Positions 17,575 to 27,387 of a stretch of DNA of 64,000 nucleotides are shown here, in pieces. The notes beneath the pieces were generated by a model that was not told the origin of the DNA, did no database searches, and was given only the letters and a program-made list of their open reading frames with translations. The DNA lies in assembly GCA_965246935.1 (NCBI GenBank), contig CBDFGC010000014.1:120379-184378 (forward strand). The letters are read 5' to 3'. Within the stretch, counting starts at the first letter, position 1. The number at the start of each line of letters is the position of its first letter. The position numbers and the translations under genes are program-made. Source of the DNA: JAZKFT01 sp965246935. GTDB lineage: Bacteria; Bacteroidota; Bacteroidia; Chitinophagales; Chitinophagaceae.

Positions 17575-19527
17575 ATGAAACGGATTTTCCTTATTGCTAA
17601 GTTTATACTATTTACAGGCCTTGCCGCTACAGCACAAAACGTAGCAATTAATACCGACGGATCACAACCGAATGCTTCAGCTATGCTGGACATTAAAAGT
17701 AATTCCAAAGGCTTATTAATTCCAAGAATGACTACCGCAGAAAAAGCAGCCATTGCTTCTCCTGCAAATGGTTTATTAATTTATCAAACTGATGCAACAC
17801 CTGGTTTTTATTATTACAATGGAACGGCATGGACACCGGTTTCAAATGCCACAGCCGCTTCCATTTACACGGCAGGTACGGGCATTGATGTAACCGGAAA
17901 TACTATTGCCGCCAAGACCACAACGGCATTGTGGAATGCAAGCCAGTTGCAGGGGAAAGACATCAGCACTACTGCACCACTACAGGGGCAAGTCATGATG
18001 TTCAATGTGCCTACCAATAAATGGGGACCAACTACACTCCCTTCAGGAAGTGGTAGCGGATGGAATTTAACCGGCAACGGTGGGATAGATGCTGCGACAA
18101 ACTTCATAGGCACAACAGACGCACAACCTTTTATTGGCAAGGCAAACGGGCAACAGGTATTTCGTTTTTCATCAGCAAAAGAAAACACATTAATTGGTTA
18201 CCAGGCCAGTCAGGCAGACCCAACCGGCGGTGATAAAAATCATATCATTGGCTACAAAGCAGGATTCTATAATACCGGTTTTAACAACCATTTTGATGGT
18301 TACATGGCTGGCAATAAAAACACCTCCGGATATTCCAATCAATTTATCGGATGGAGTGCAGGGCTTAACAACACAACCGGCACAGACAATTTATTTATGG
18401 GTACTAGTGCTGGTTATTCAAACACAATCAAAAGTGGGCTGCATTTTATAGGAAACGGGGCAGGCTTTTCCAACACTACGGGCAGTAACAATCATTTCAG
18501 TGGTTTTGATGCAGGAGAAAATAATACAACCGGAAGCAACAACCATTTTGAAGGCAATCATGCGGGGTTTGGTAATACGACCGGAAGCAACAACCATTTT
18601 GTAGGTTATAATGCAGGCTATGCCAACACACAGGGTAATGATAACTATTTCAGTGGCAGGAGTGCAGGTAAAAACAATTCATTTGGCAATTATAATGTCT
18701 TTGTAGGAAATGAAGCAGGGTTATCAAATACCTCCGGAACTTCTAATGTGTTTACCGGTAATCAAGCCGGCTATTTACATTCCAGCGGAAATAGCAATGT
18801 TTTAATTGGAACTGAGACAGGATATAATAACTTATCAGGTAGCCGCAATCTTTTCCTTGGTTACAAAGCAGGTTATAATGAAACGGGTGATGATAAATTA
18901 TATATCGCCAATTCTTCTACAAATGATCCTCTCATTTATGGAAATTTTAGTAATAACTCCCTTAAAGTAAACGGCACCCAGGAAATCAAAGCTACTCAAT
19001 CTGCTCCGGTGCTAACTCTTACCGGCATAGGGGGAGATGTAACTACTCTGAAGTTTCAGTCCGGCGCCAGCAGCAATTGGAAAATCACTTCTTATGTGGG
19101 AGAATCAGAATTACTCTTCAATCATAATAACACTCTTAATTTGTTTTCGATGCACCCCGATGGTGTGCTTGTAGTTTGGGATCACGTAGTTGAACTATCT
19201 GACAAATCCCTAAAAAAGAATATCACTCCACTACAGAGTCCTTTACAGAAATTATTAAAGTTGAATGGGTACACATATAACTGGATAGATTCGACGAAAT
19301 CAAAAGGCCAGCAAATCGGATTGATAGCGCAGGAAGTAGAAGCACAATTTCCTCAATTAATAGATACGCAAAAAGATGGCATCAAAGGCGTTGCATATAC
19401 CCACATGGTTCCCGTACTTGTTGAATCCATCAAAGAACAGCAAACCATGATTGAGGATTTAAAAACTGAAAATCTTCAACTCAAAAAAGACATTGCTGCT
19501 ATCAAATCAAAACTCAGCATACAGTAA
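17575..19527 (+). CDS. Repeat-rich surface fibre protein with S74 autoproteolytic chaperone (copy 1)
   Basis: 650 residues from the ATG at 17575, chosen because it starts a signal peptide ending LAATAQ. An N-terminal domain (DGSQPNASAMLDIKSN, GLLIPRM) is shared with the next gene. The middle (roughly residues 200-450) holds about 14 tandem 17-residue repeats with the pattern NNHFxGYxAGxxNTTGS, resembling beta-roll heads of trimeric adhesins. The C-terminus is a Peptidase_S74 intramolecular chaperone with the Ser/Lys dyad S542-K547 (SDKSLK) and GLIAQEVEAQFPQL, then a short coiled coil. In phage tail spikes this domain drives trimer assembly and then cleaves itself off. There is no T9SS tail on this protein. 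Confidence 0.85.
   Translation: MKRIFLIAKFILFTGLAATAQNVAINTDGSQPNASAMLDIKSNSKGLLIPRMTTAEKAAIASPANGLLIYQTDATPGFYYYNGTAWTPVSNATAASIYTAGTGIDVTGNTIAAKTTTALWNASQLQGKDISTTAPLQGQVMMFNVPTNKWGPTTLPSGSGSGWNLTGNGGIDAATNFIGTTDAQPFIGKANGQQVFRFSSAKENTLIGYQASQADPTGGDKNHIIGYKAGFYNTGFNNHFDGYMAGNKNTSGYSNQFIGWSAGLNNTTGTDNLFMGTSAGYSNTIKSGLHFIGNGAGFSNTTGSNNHFSGFDAGENNTTGSNNHFEGNHAGFGNTTGSNNHFVGYNAGYANTQGNDNYFSGRSAGKNNSFGNYNVFVGNEAGLSNTSGTSNVFTGNQAGYLHSSGNSNVLIGTETGYNNLSGSRNLFLGYKAGYNETGDDKLYIANSSTNDPLIYGNFSNNSLKVNGTQEIKATQSAPVLTLTGIGGDVTTLKFQSGASSNWKITSYVGESELLFNHNNTLNLFSMHPDGVLVVWDHVVELSDKSLKKNITPLQSPLQKLLKLNGYTYNWIDSTKSKGQQIGLIAQEVEAQFPQLIDTQKDGIKGVAYTHMVPVLVESIKEQQTMIEDLKTENLQLKKDIAAIKSKLSIQ
18170..18895 (+). 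repeat. 51-bp (17-residue) coding repeats, array 1
   Basis: About 14 degenerate tandem units. The sequence CGGAAGCAAC recurs exactly 51 bp apart at 18531 and 18582, showing the period. Conserved positions are the H/F-G pair, AG, and the NT-G turn. One unit is 16 residues long. This is protein repeat, not CRISPR: units diverge throughout and stay in frame. Confidence 0.85.
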
Positions 19528-19639
19528 GTTTTATACCTGAGAGGTGGTGTGAAGAACCAATGCAATCCGTACCGCACTTACCTCAACCCTATGTTTCTTA
19601 TTCAACCAATCATCAATTCATTCTTTCAAACAAACAATC

Positions 19640-21607
19640 ATGAAAAAGATAATTGTATTACTTCATTTAGCCGTCATAATCTCCGCTTCATCCTTTGCAC
19701 AAAATGTAGCTATAAACACAGATGGCTCGCAACCGAATGGTTCTGCCATACTTGATGTTAAGTCAACAACAAAAGGCTTATTAATACCACGCATGTTAGC
19801 AACAGAGAAAGCAGCAATAGGTTCTCCAGCCAATGGCTTGCTGATTTATCAAACCGATGGCGCTGCAGGATTTTATTATTACAACGGAGCAGCATGGACG
19901 CCAATTTCAAGTGCGGCTGCAGCAACTATTTACACAGCAGGAACAGGCATTGATATTACAGGCACTGTCCTCTCTGCAAAAAACACGGCGGCTTTATGGA
20001 ATGCCGGGCAATTGCAGGGAAAAGATATAAGTACGGCTGCGCCGTTGCAGGGACAAGTATTGGCGTTTAGTGTGCCCTTCAACAAATGGGTTCCTACTAC
20101 GCCTGCAAGTAGTGGTAACAGTGGTTGGAACTTAACAGGGAATGGCGGCATAGATGCAAGCAATAACTTTATCGGCACTACCGATGCACAACCTTTTATT
20201 GGAAAGGCATACGGGCAACAGGTGTTTCGTTTTTCTTCAACCACCAACAGTACATTATTGGGTTATCAAGCTGGCTATATTGATGCAACCGGTGGCGAAA
20301 AAAATCATTTCATTGGTTACCAGTCAGGTTATTCAAATACGAGTTTCAATAATCATTTTGATGGCTACCAGGCTGGTTTTAAAAACACATCAGGATATAC
20401 GAACCAGTTCACGGGCTTCCAGGCAGGTTATAACAACACAACGGGTACAAACAATTTATTCATTGGTAATCTGGCAGGCTACGCAAACACTACCAAAAGC
20501 AACAATCATTTTATTGGCTTTTGTGCCGGCTTTGCTAATACACTTGGCGCCGATAATCACTTCAGCGGCTATGAAGCCGGCAATGCCAATACGCAAGGGA
20601 ACAGCAATCATTTTGAGGGCAACCATGCAGGGTATAAAAACACTACGGGCAGCAACAATCATTTTGTTGGGTACAACGCTGGTTATAACAATACCGCGGG
20701 TCTCAATAATTTTTTTGAAGGATACAATGCAGGCTTAAATAACACCACCGGGAACAACAATTTTTTTAGCGGCAACAATGCCGGTAAGGCGAATACAACC
20801 GGTGGCTCTAATACTTTTAGCGGGGTTGCGGCAGGCTCTTATAACACCATTGGAAATTATAATGTATTTAATGGCAGTCTTGCAGGAAGTGCTAATTATT
20901 CAGGCAGTAACAATGTCGCCTTGGGTTACTCCGCCGGCAGCAGCAATACATTTGGTAGCGGTAATGTTTTTCTTGGTCATAAGGCAGGCTTTAGCGAAAC
21001 CGGGAGTAATCGTTTATACATCGCAAATTCAGAAACAGCTTCACCATTGATTTATGGAGAATTTGATAATGCTTTCTTAAAAGTCAATGGCGCACAGCAG
21101 ATAGTTTCAGGCCAGGCGGCAACTACGCTTACACTCAGTGGCGCTATTCACTCAGACCTTAAGTTTCAAGCCACCACAACGCCCAATAATAGCTGGGTTA
21201 TTGCAGGGTGGGGAGGTAATGACGGCCCGCTTCGCTTTTATCATGACAATGACTTGAATGCACAAATGTTACCCAGTGGAGACATGACTGTTTATGGTTA
21301 CGTTACTGACTATTCTGACAAGTCTTTAAAGAAAAATATTCTTCCCCTAAAAAACTCATTGCAAAAACTTGTCAAATTGAGCGGCTATAGTTATAACTGG
21401 ATTGACCCAAAAAAATCTTCTGATGAACAGATAGGATTGATTGCACAGGAAGTAGAAGCACAATTTCCACAATTGGTTTTGACAGATAGTGCGGGTATCA
21501 AATCCGTTGCTTACGGCCATCTGGTACCGGTTTTAATTGAAGCCATCAAAGAACAGCAGTTGCAAATTGACGAATTGAAAAAACTGCTGGAGCAGAAACT
21601 CAAATAG
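19640..21607 (+). CDS. Repeat-rich surface fibre protein with S74 autoproteolytic chaperone (copy 2)
   Basis: 655 residues, a tandem paralogue of the preceding gene. Signal peptide ends ASSFAQ near residue 20. The N-terminal domain is nearly the same (DGSQPNGSAILDVKST). About 15 repeats of 17 residues follow, one more than copy 1, then the S74 domain with dyad S559-K564 (SDKSLK) and IGLIAQEVEAQFPQL, then a short coiled coil (EQQLQIDELKKLLEQ). The gap from copy 1 is 112 bp. Homotrimers are likely; heterotrimers with copy 1 are conceivable. Confidence 0.85.
   Translation: MKKIIVLLHLAVIISASSFAQNVAINTDGSQPNGSAILDVKSTTKGLLIPRMLATEKAAIGSPANGLLIYQTDGAAGFYYYNGAAWTPISSAAAATIYTAGTGIDITGTVLSAKNTAALWNAGQLQGKDISTAAPLQGQVLAFSVPFNKWVPTTPASSGNSGWNLTGNGGIDASNNFIGTTDAQPFIGKAYGQQVFRFSSTTNSTLLGYQAGYIDATGGEKNHFIGYQSGYSNTSFNNHFDGYQAGFKNTSGYTNQFTGFQAGYNNTTGTNNLFIGNLAGYANTTKSNNHFIGFCAGFANTLGADNHFSGYEAGNANTQGNSNHFEGNHAGYKNTTGSNNHFVGYNAGYNNTAGLNNFFEGYNAGLNNTTGNNNFFSGNNAGKANTTGGSNTFSGVAAGSYNTIGNYNVFNGSLAGSANYSGSNNVALGYSAGSSNTFGSGNVFLGHKAGFSETGSNRLYIANSETASPLIYGEFDNAFLKVNGAQQIVSGQAATTLTLSGAIHSDLKFQATTTPNNSWVIAGWGGNDGPLRFYHDNDLNAQMLPSGDMTVYGYVTDYSDKSLKKNILPLKNSLQKLVKLSGYSYNWIDPKKSSDEQIGLIAQEVEAQFPQLVLTDSAGIKSVAYGHLVPVLIEAIKEQQLQIDELKKLLEQKLK
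20250..21015 (+). repeat. 51-bp (17-residue) coding repeats, array 2
   Basis: About 15 units in frame, pattern NHFxGYxAGYxNTTGSN. The unit order is largely collinear with array 1 (for example the NHFDGY..., NHFEGNHAG... and NHFVGYNAGY... units occur in the same order), so the duplication copied a complete array and one unit was gained or lost later. Confidence 0.85.
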
Positions 21608-21649
21608 GTTTTTCACAACCTTTATTACTTCATCTCAAAAAATTCTTTT

Positions 21650-22990
21650 ATGAAGAAAATAATCTTCTTTCTGTCAATAATTCTGGTGCCTGCTTTAGTT
21701 TTCAGCCAACTAAAAATAACCACTGGTACCAGTTTTACTACCACGGGTAATGTGCACATTGTTTTAGCAGATATGGATTTTCTCAACAACGGCACGTTAG
21801 ACGCTACCGGCTCTACTGTAAAGTTTTCTGGAGTGAACAATAGCAACATTCTTGGAAACTCAATTCATTTGCAAAACATCACGGTGGATAAGCCGGTGGG
21901 TAAGCAGTTGAACCTTTTAGGTACACTGTATGTAAACGGCCAGGTAAATTTTATCTCCGGCAATATTGAGCTAAATGACAAAGAGATCCTGTTAGGCAGT
22001 ACCGGTTCGCTTGTTGGCGAGTCGGAAACTTCCCGTGCTACAAGTAATAACTACGGATTTATAAATGCTAACGGTGTATTGAACGCACCCAATGCCGTAA
22101 ACCTGGCTAACCTCGGCTTAGTTATAACAAGCCCTGTAAATATTGGGTTGGTTTCCATAACAAGGAATTTTGATTCACAAGACCTTCCTTCCGGCGGCAA
22201 AGGTATTAAGCGGAACTATGACATCTTTCCAACTGTTAACGCAAATCTCAATGCAACAATAACCATTAAATACTTTGATGCTGAATTGAATGGGCTTGAT
22301 GAAAATAGTTTGACACAGTTTCATAGAGATGGCTATTTAATCTATTCAAATAAGGGCTTTTCGGCCCGGGATGCGGCAACAAATTATGTTACGCAAGCAG
22401 GATATGATAATTTGTATAAGGTTACACTGAGTAATCCAAGTGGAATCCTGCCGGTAACCAGCCTTGATTTCAGTGCCAAACGCCTGAGTGCCGGTAAAGT
22501 GCAACTGGACTGGAAAACGGCACAGGAATTTTCCAATGCAGGCTTTTTCATTGAGCGTAAAACAGATAAAGAAAACATATTTACCCAAAAAAGTTTTATT
22601 GCCAGCAAAGCGGTAAATGGCAACAGTGCCGTGCCATTAAATTATCAACTGATTGACACCAATTTCAATTCCGGTAAAAGCTATTACCGCATAAAGCAAA
22701 CCGATCTCAACGGTGCATGTATTTATTCAACCATTCGTGTGGTGGATGGTGCAATTGCAGGTACCGGCACTTTATCTGTGTGGCCAATTCCCGCAGCCGG
22801 CAATGTGCATATAAAACTGGAAGGTATTACCAAAGATGTAGCACAGCTATGGGATGCAGCCGGAAGATTAATAAACCAGCTACCTGTAGAAAACGGACAA
22901 ACTTATACACTGGATCATCTTTCGGCAGGAACCTACTTTGTCAGGCTGGTAAATAATAAAGACCTGCAACAAAAACTGATTGTACAATAA
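21650..22990 (+). CDS. Secreted protein with T9SS type A C-terminal sorting signal
   Basis: 446 residues. Signal peptide ends VFSQ near residue 20. The body is a beta-rich region, followed by a segment often seen in Bacteroidota T9SS cargo (LDFSAKRLSAGKVQLDWKTA, then NAGFFIERKTD and FNSGKSYYRIKQTDL). The last 75 residues form a Por_Secre_tail-type domain (VWPIPAAGNVHIKL, then LSAGTYFVRLVNN and QKLIVQ) directing export through the type IX system. It lies 42 bp after the second fibre gene on the same strand and is probably in the same transcript, so the three may build one surface structure. Confidence 0.85.
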   Translation: MKKIIFFLSIILVPALVFSQLKITTGTSFTTTGNVHIVLADMDFLNNGTLDATGSTVKFSGVNNSNILGNSIHLQNITVDKPVGKQLNLLGTLYVNGQVNFISGNIELNDKEILLGSTGSLVGESETSRATSNNYGFINANGVLNAPNAVNLANLGLVITSPVNIGLVSITRNFDSQDLPSGGKGIKRNYDIFPTVNANLNATITIKYFDAELNGLDENSLTQFHRDGYLIYSNKGFSARDAATNYVTQAGYDNLYKVTLSNPSGILPVTSLDFSAKRLSAGKVQLDWKTAQEFSNAGFFIERKTDKENIFTQKSFIASKAVNGNSAVPLNYQLIDTNFNSGKSYYRIKQTDLNGACIYSTIRVVDGAIAGTGTLSVWPIPAAGNVHIKLEGITKDVAQLWDAAGRLINQLPVENGQTYTLDHLSAGTYFVRLVNNKDLQQKLIVQ

Positions 22991-23005
22991 AGGGCATTAT
23001 TAGGT

Positions 23006-23043
23006 GCAAAGAGCAGTATTCGCTATCGGATGCTGCCTTTTGC
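23006..23043. terminator. Imperfect hairpin after the fibre operon
   Basis: TGCAAAGAGCAG pairs imperfectly with CTGCCTTTTGCA around a 16-nt loop, 15 bp after the stop. There is no long T-run, so termination is uncertain. Confidence 0.35.
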
Positions 23044-23281
23044 ATTTGATATAATAGAAGAAACCAGCAAGGAAGGTTATAAAGATTATTGTAATTTTTT
23101 ATATAGTGGAAGTTTTCTGTAAATATTCATTCAACGCTTTTAATTTGATGAAATGACCGTAATACATGGAGAATTTGAAATGGCATTTATCACCAACTGT
23201 TTTTACTTATCTAAGTTTATTTCATCACCTGAAAACAATATCGTATAATTATTTTCTTACGCCATGTAGAAAAGCAGATTT

Positions 23282-24613
23282 TTATGCGTTTTTAATTTTA
23301 CCGTTAATGATCGTTTTAATTTTTTCATATTCCTCACTAATTACCTGCCTGTCAGCTGCTTCCGGTAATCCAATATGACAGCCGGCTTCTACCAGGGCTG
23401 CATGATATAGCAGTATACTACGTTGTTCCGCTGTTGTTGTACATCCTGCCACTAATTTTATCGTGTCCATTATACGAATGGTAACTGCCCTGCTGGTGCG
23501 GCCGTATTCTCTTATCTGATGAAAAGCTGCGTCGGTAAGTATTGTAAAAGTAACCGGGTTGCGGATAACACGCAGATTACCCTCTTTATCCAACAATTCC
23601 GGCATGGGAAAATTGCGGGTACATAACCCGCAAAGTGCGGAGCCAATCCAGTCCAGACATGTCACGGCAGTAAAGGGATCATTAATAGCCGGCGATAGTG
23701 CCCGGAGCGATACCTCAACCAGTTCATTAATCCCAAAAGTAACGTCCTGCACAAGTGTGCGCTGTACACCAATTACAAAAGCGTTATGAATCGTTTTTAC
23801 TATATTTTTTGCTTTGTCTTCCGGCCATAGTTTTACGAGCGGCGTATCCTTCACTACAAAATCGCCGGGTTCGTTTAGCACCTGTATAATAAGATTATGT
23901 TTTGTGGCAAGGTGCAACAAGGCTTCGTCATCACGCACTTGCAGATAGCCACTTTGGTTTGCAACAATAATCTTATGAGTAACATCAGGATCCGGACGAA
24001 GATTGCTTTTTTTTGCGTTTGGCGAAACACATATACTTCCTGCGTTATCCGGAATATCATGACTAATAGCAGCATGTAATTCCTTACTTACTCTTGCCAC
24101 CACAACCGGCGCCTGTAAGGAAACTGCTATGTGGCTGATAAAGTAAATCAGCATCCCAAAACTGATAAGCCCCAGCAGTAAAGCAACGTTTACCGAAATC
24201 TGCGGAAGCGGTTGCTTCACATCGTCAGAAAGTTGCAACAGTACTGCCATGCAAAAAATAAAAGTTGCATTAAAAATACCCAGTGTTACCTGTGTACCGG
24301 TATCCCGTAGAAATGTACGTAGCAACCTGGGCCCAAACTGCGATGCAGCGATAGATAACGGCACCATAATGATGGTAAATACTACACCTACCACACCAAT
24401 AATGGCAACAGCAATGCTTAACAGCAAGGTACGCATCGTATCGGCATTACTAATGTATAACCAGGCAATGGTCTTCTTATCCCTTGCAGAAAGTATATTA
24501 TCCAATGAACCCGTTCCCCACCATAATATAAGCGCAAAGCTCATCATTACCAATGGTAAAAACCAGTAACTGGATTGTAAGGAATCCCATAGCTTGCGCA
24601 AATGTGTTTTCAT
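23282..24613 (-). CDS. DUF2254 membrane protein
   Basis: 443 residues. Four hydrophobic segments lie in the N-terminal third (about 18-38, 62-85, 108-130 and 143-170). The DUF2254 signature SQFGPRLLRTFLRDTG lies between the second and third. The cytoplasmic C-terminal two-thirds contains FGINELVEVSLRALSPAINDPFTAVTCLDWIG, a conserved block (in the protein at about 295-325). The function of this family is unknown. Confidence 0.85.
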   Translation of the reverse strand: MKTHLRKLWDSLQSSYWFLPLVMMSFALILWWGTGSLDNILSARDKKTIAWLYISNADTMRTLLLSIAVAIIGVVGVVFTIIMVPLSIAASQFGPRLLRTFLRDTGTQVTLGIFNATFIFCMAVLLQLSDDVKQPLPQISVNVALLLGLISFGMLIYFISHIAVSLQAPVVVARVSKELHAAISHDIPDNAGSICVSPNAKKSNLRPDPDVTHKIIVANQSGYLQVRDDEALLHLATKHNLIIQVLNEPGDFVVKDTPLVKLWPEDKAKNIVKTIHNAFVIGVQRTLVQDVTFGINELVEVSLRALSPAINDPFTAVTCLDWIGSALCGLCTRNFPMPELLDKEGNLRVIRNPVTFTILTDAAFHQIREYGRTSRAVTIRIMDTIKLVAGCTTTAEQRSILLYHAALVEAGCHIGLPEAADRQVISEEYEKIKTIINGKIKNA

Positions 24614-24886
24614 TATTTAACCGGATAAAAGGCGTGAGAAAAAAACTTATTGATAGAATGGTTACCCTGATTGATTGTTGCACTTTGTAATTTTTCAATG
24701 TAAAGTTTTTGCCACAATTCAGCAAACAAAATTATTTTACTAAAATATAAAGGCCTTTACGAAAGGCAGGGATGAATAAAAATAGCGCTTTTATGAAATT
24801 GCAATATCCGGGTTATAAATATTGAAAATAGTTCTGCCGGCTTTTAGGCATTCATTATCATTTAGTTAAGTAAACCAAATCAGTAA

Positions 24887-26290
24887 ATGAAAAAAAGAAC
24901 AATGAGAAGGCGAATGTTGAAGTATAGAAAAAATGCAAAATATGTGTTTGACCTGGTAGGTACAGAAACAATTCGGGTAAAAACATTACAGGCTATTCCC
25001 TTTTGGGTAGCATCACTGCTAACCGGTTTGGTAGCTGTCGGCTATACGAAGCTTTTTGGTTATGCAGAAAGTTTACTGAAATATGTGTTGAACTGGAAAG
25101 AACTGACTATTTTCTTCATGGCCCCGGTCTGCTTTTTTATAGCCTGGCTTATTATCCGGTTGTTTGCGCCCAATGCGGGTGGCAGCGGTATTCCGCAGGT
25201 AATGGCATCCATTGAACTGGCAACACCTAAACATGACACCAAGGTAAAAAAGTTGCTAAGCATGCGCATTGTGATTGCTAAAATTACTTCGAGTTTTATG
25301 ATGGTATTAGGCGGCGGTGCCATTGGCAGGGAAGGGCCTACCATACAAATTGCAGGTTCTGTTTTCCGGATGGTAAATAAATGGATACCGGCATCCTGGC
25401 CAAAATTATCCAGACAAAGTTTTATTCTTACGGGTGCAGCAGCAGGGCTGGCTGCAGCATTTAACACCCCATTGGGTGGTGTTGTATTTGCCATGGAGGA
25501 ATTAGCCAGGATTCACATCCGTTTTTTTCGTACGGCACTGTTTTCCGCCGTTATTATTGCCGGCCTTACGGCCCAAGGTCTCCTCGGCCCGTATTTATAC
25601 TTAGGTTATCCCGATGTAAAAGGCCTCGACTTTCTTATTTTTTGGGCTGTTGCCATTACTGCTATTTTATCGGGTATGCTGGGAAGCCTTATGTGCAAAG
25701 CTATTCTGGCTATTATCAAATGGAAACGGTCTTTCACAAATTGGAATTCGGCTTTATTTGTTGTATGTGCCGGAATTGTGGTCGCTTTTTTAGCCTATTT
25801 TCTGAATGATGAAATACTTGGTTCAGGAAAAGAACTGATGAACGAAACACTTTTTACCACTCAGAAAACGGTAAGCTGGCATACGGTAATTATGCGTATC
25901 GTTGGGCCGGTGATTGCATTTAATACGGGTGCGGCTGGTGGTATTTTTGCACCTTCCCTTGCTGCAGGTGCTTCAACCGGTGCTTTTATTTCAGACCTGT
26001 TTCATTTTGCCGGTGCCAATGCAAATATTTTAATTCTTAGCGGTATGGTGGGTTTCCTTACAGGTGTAACACGTACTCCTTTTACTTCTGCTGTACTGGT
26101 GCTGGAAATGACTGACCGGCATAGTGTTATTTTCCACTTAATGCTGGCAGCACTTATTTCCAATGGCGCCGCTTTAATTATTGATAAACATTCCTTATAT
26201 GACCAGTTGAAGAAAAATTACCTGGAGACTGCTTTGAAAGAAACTAACGATGAATTTGTTATTGCGGGTGTTTCAACTGAAAATCCTTAA
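24887..26290 (+). CDS. ClC-family chloride/proton transporter
   Basis: Voltage-gated-type ClC protein, probably a Cl-/H+ antiporter of the inner membrane. It has 467 residues. The chloride-binding motifs GSGIP (99-103) and GREGP (147-151) are present, with gating Glu E149. EE at 204-205 in FAMEELARI is the likely proton-pathway glutamate. GAAGGIFAPSLAAGA, near residue 350, is the third selectivity motif. There is no C-terminal CBS pair; the protein ends about 40 residues after the last helix. Confidence 0.93.
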   Translation: MKKRTMRRRMLKYRKNAKYVFDLVGTETIRVKTLQAIPFWVASLLTGLVAVGYTKLFGYAESLLKYVLNWKELTIFFMAPVCFFIAWLIIRLFAPNAGGSGIPQVMASIELATPKHDTKVKKLLSMRIVIAKITSSFMMVLGGGAIGREGPTIQIAGSVFRMVNKWIPASWPKLSRQSFILTGAAAGLAAAFNTPLGGVVFAMEELARIHIRFFRTALFSAVIIAGLTAQGLLGPYLYLGYPDVKGLDFLIFWAVAITAILSGMLGSLMCKAILAIIKWKRSFTNWNSALFVVCAGIVVAFLAYFLNDEILGSGKELMNETLFTTQKTVSWHTVIMRIVGPVIAFNTGAAGGIFAPSLAAGASTGAFISDLFHFAGANANILILSGMVGFLTGVTRTPFTSAVLVLEMTDRHSVIFHLMLAALISNGAALIIDKHSLYDQLKKNYLETALKETNDEFVIAGVSTENP

Positions 26291-26652
26291 ATAAATCTTC
26301 TGTTGACATCTAAGTTTTAAGAAGCCATTTTGTGAATTACATTATTAAACTTACGCTGACCAACCGGATAGTTTTGACTACGTGAACAGTTTTAAGCCAC
26401 TTGGTGGTTTCATATTCTTCCATATATCTATACAATTTGTAAGCAGTTATTATGCGCAAAGCATAGCAGTATTTTATGCATCGTACACTTATCTAACGTA
26501 CACCGTATCACCTTAACGGGTACATGCTATCATCATTCTTTTTCAGCAGTGATTGCTCGAAACACACAAAATGTGTAAAATCTGAAAATGATTTGCTAAA
26601 ATATTTAGTAGTATTGTGCAGAATTTTACTAACCCCTATATCTTCTTCTTAC
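26291..26652. other. Upstream region of imuA with 7-bp direct repeat
   Basis: 362 bp. The notable feature is CGTACAC at 26482-26488 repeated at 26497-26503, 15 bp apart. It may be an operator for an SOS-type repressor. The first in-frame ATG at 26524 could extend ImuA by 43 residues, but that segment is not ImuA-like. Confidence 0.35.
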
Positions 26653-27387
26653 ATGAATGGCACCAAAGCGGCTATCATGGCCCGTTTGCAAAAAGAGATA
26701 CTCCCATTGCAAGGGCTGCGGCCAGCGCTCTGTAATATGGATTTAAATTCAGCCCTGGGGCCTATAAGACATGCCTTTCCTGGCGCTTCTTTTCCGTTAG
26801 GCGCTATACATGAATTTGTTTCTTATGGTATGGAAGATGCTGCGGCTACGGGCGGTTTCGTGAGCGGCCTGCTCTCTTCCATGATGAAAAATGAGGGTAT
26901 TGTTATCTGGATGAGCGCTGCACGAAACATTTTTCCACCTGCGTTAAAGCCATTTGGCATTCTTCCCGATAAAATTATTTTTATTGATTTAAAAAAGGAA
27001 GCGGAAATCCTTTGGGTCATGGAAGAAGCGCTGACATGCAATGGTTTATCAGCAGTGATTGCAGAAATGAAGGAGCTTTCCTTTATCACATCAAGACGCC
27101 TTCAGTTGGCTGTGGAAAAAAGCGGGGTAACAGGTTTTATCGTTCGACGTGATCCGCGAAAGCTTGAAACCACCGCCTGCGTTAGCCGCTGGAAAATTAC
27201 TTCCCTGCCCAGTGAGCCGGTAGATGGCATACCCGGTGTAGGCTTTCCCCGGTGGCGTGTAGAATTAATAAAAACAAGAAACGGTAAACCCGGCACCTGG
27301 GAAATAGAATGGTCAGCAGGACATTTTAAACATATTTTAAAGAGAACGGATATGATGTGGGAACAGCAACAAAAGATAGCCGGGTAA
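26653..27387 (+). CDS. imuA: ImuA-like RecA-related protein
   Basis: Accessory factor of the damage-induced mutasome, paired with ImuB and DnaE2. It has 244 residues from the ATG at 26653. RecA-like features include GAIHEFVSYGMEDAAATGGF near the start of the ATPase region, where the P-loop is degenerate as usual in ImuA, and IVIWMSAARNIFPPAL. The stop overlaps the imuB start (TAATG), so translation is coupled. Confidence 0.85.
   Translation: MNGTKAAIMARLQKEILPLQGLRPALCNMDLNSALGPIRHAFPGASFPLGAIHEFVSYGMEDAAATGGFVSGLLSSMMKNEGIVIWMSAARNIFPPALKPFGILPDKIIFIDLKKEAEILWVMEEALTCNGLSAVIAEMKELSFITSRRLQLAVEKSGVTGFIVRRDPRKLETTACVSRWKITSLPSEPVDGIPGVGFPRWRVELIKTRNGKPGTWEIEWSAGHFKHILKRTDMMWEQQQKIAG

Noticed and set aside
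20154..20738. 194-residue frame overlapping fibre gene 2
   Set aside because: Out-of-frame shadow of the repeat region; the repetitive sequence keeps several frames open.
18170..21015. Regular spaced repeats considered as CRISPR or satellite
   Set aside because: The period is 51 bp throughout without unique spacers, all units are in frame and encode a 17-residue protein motif.
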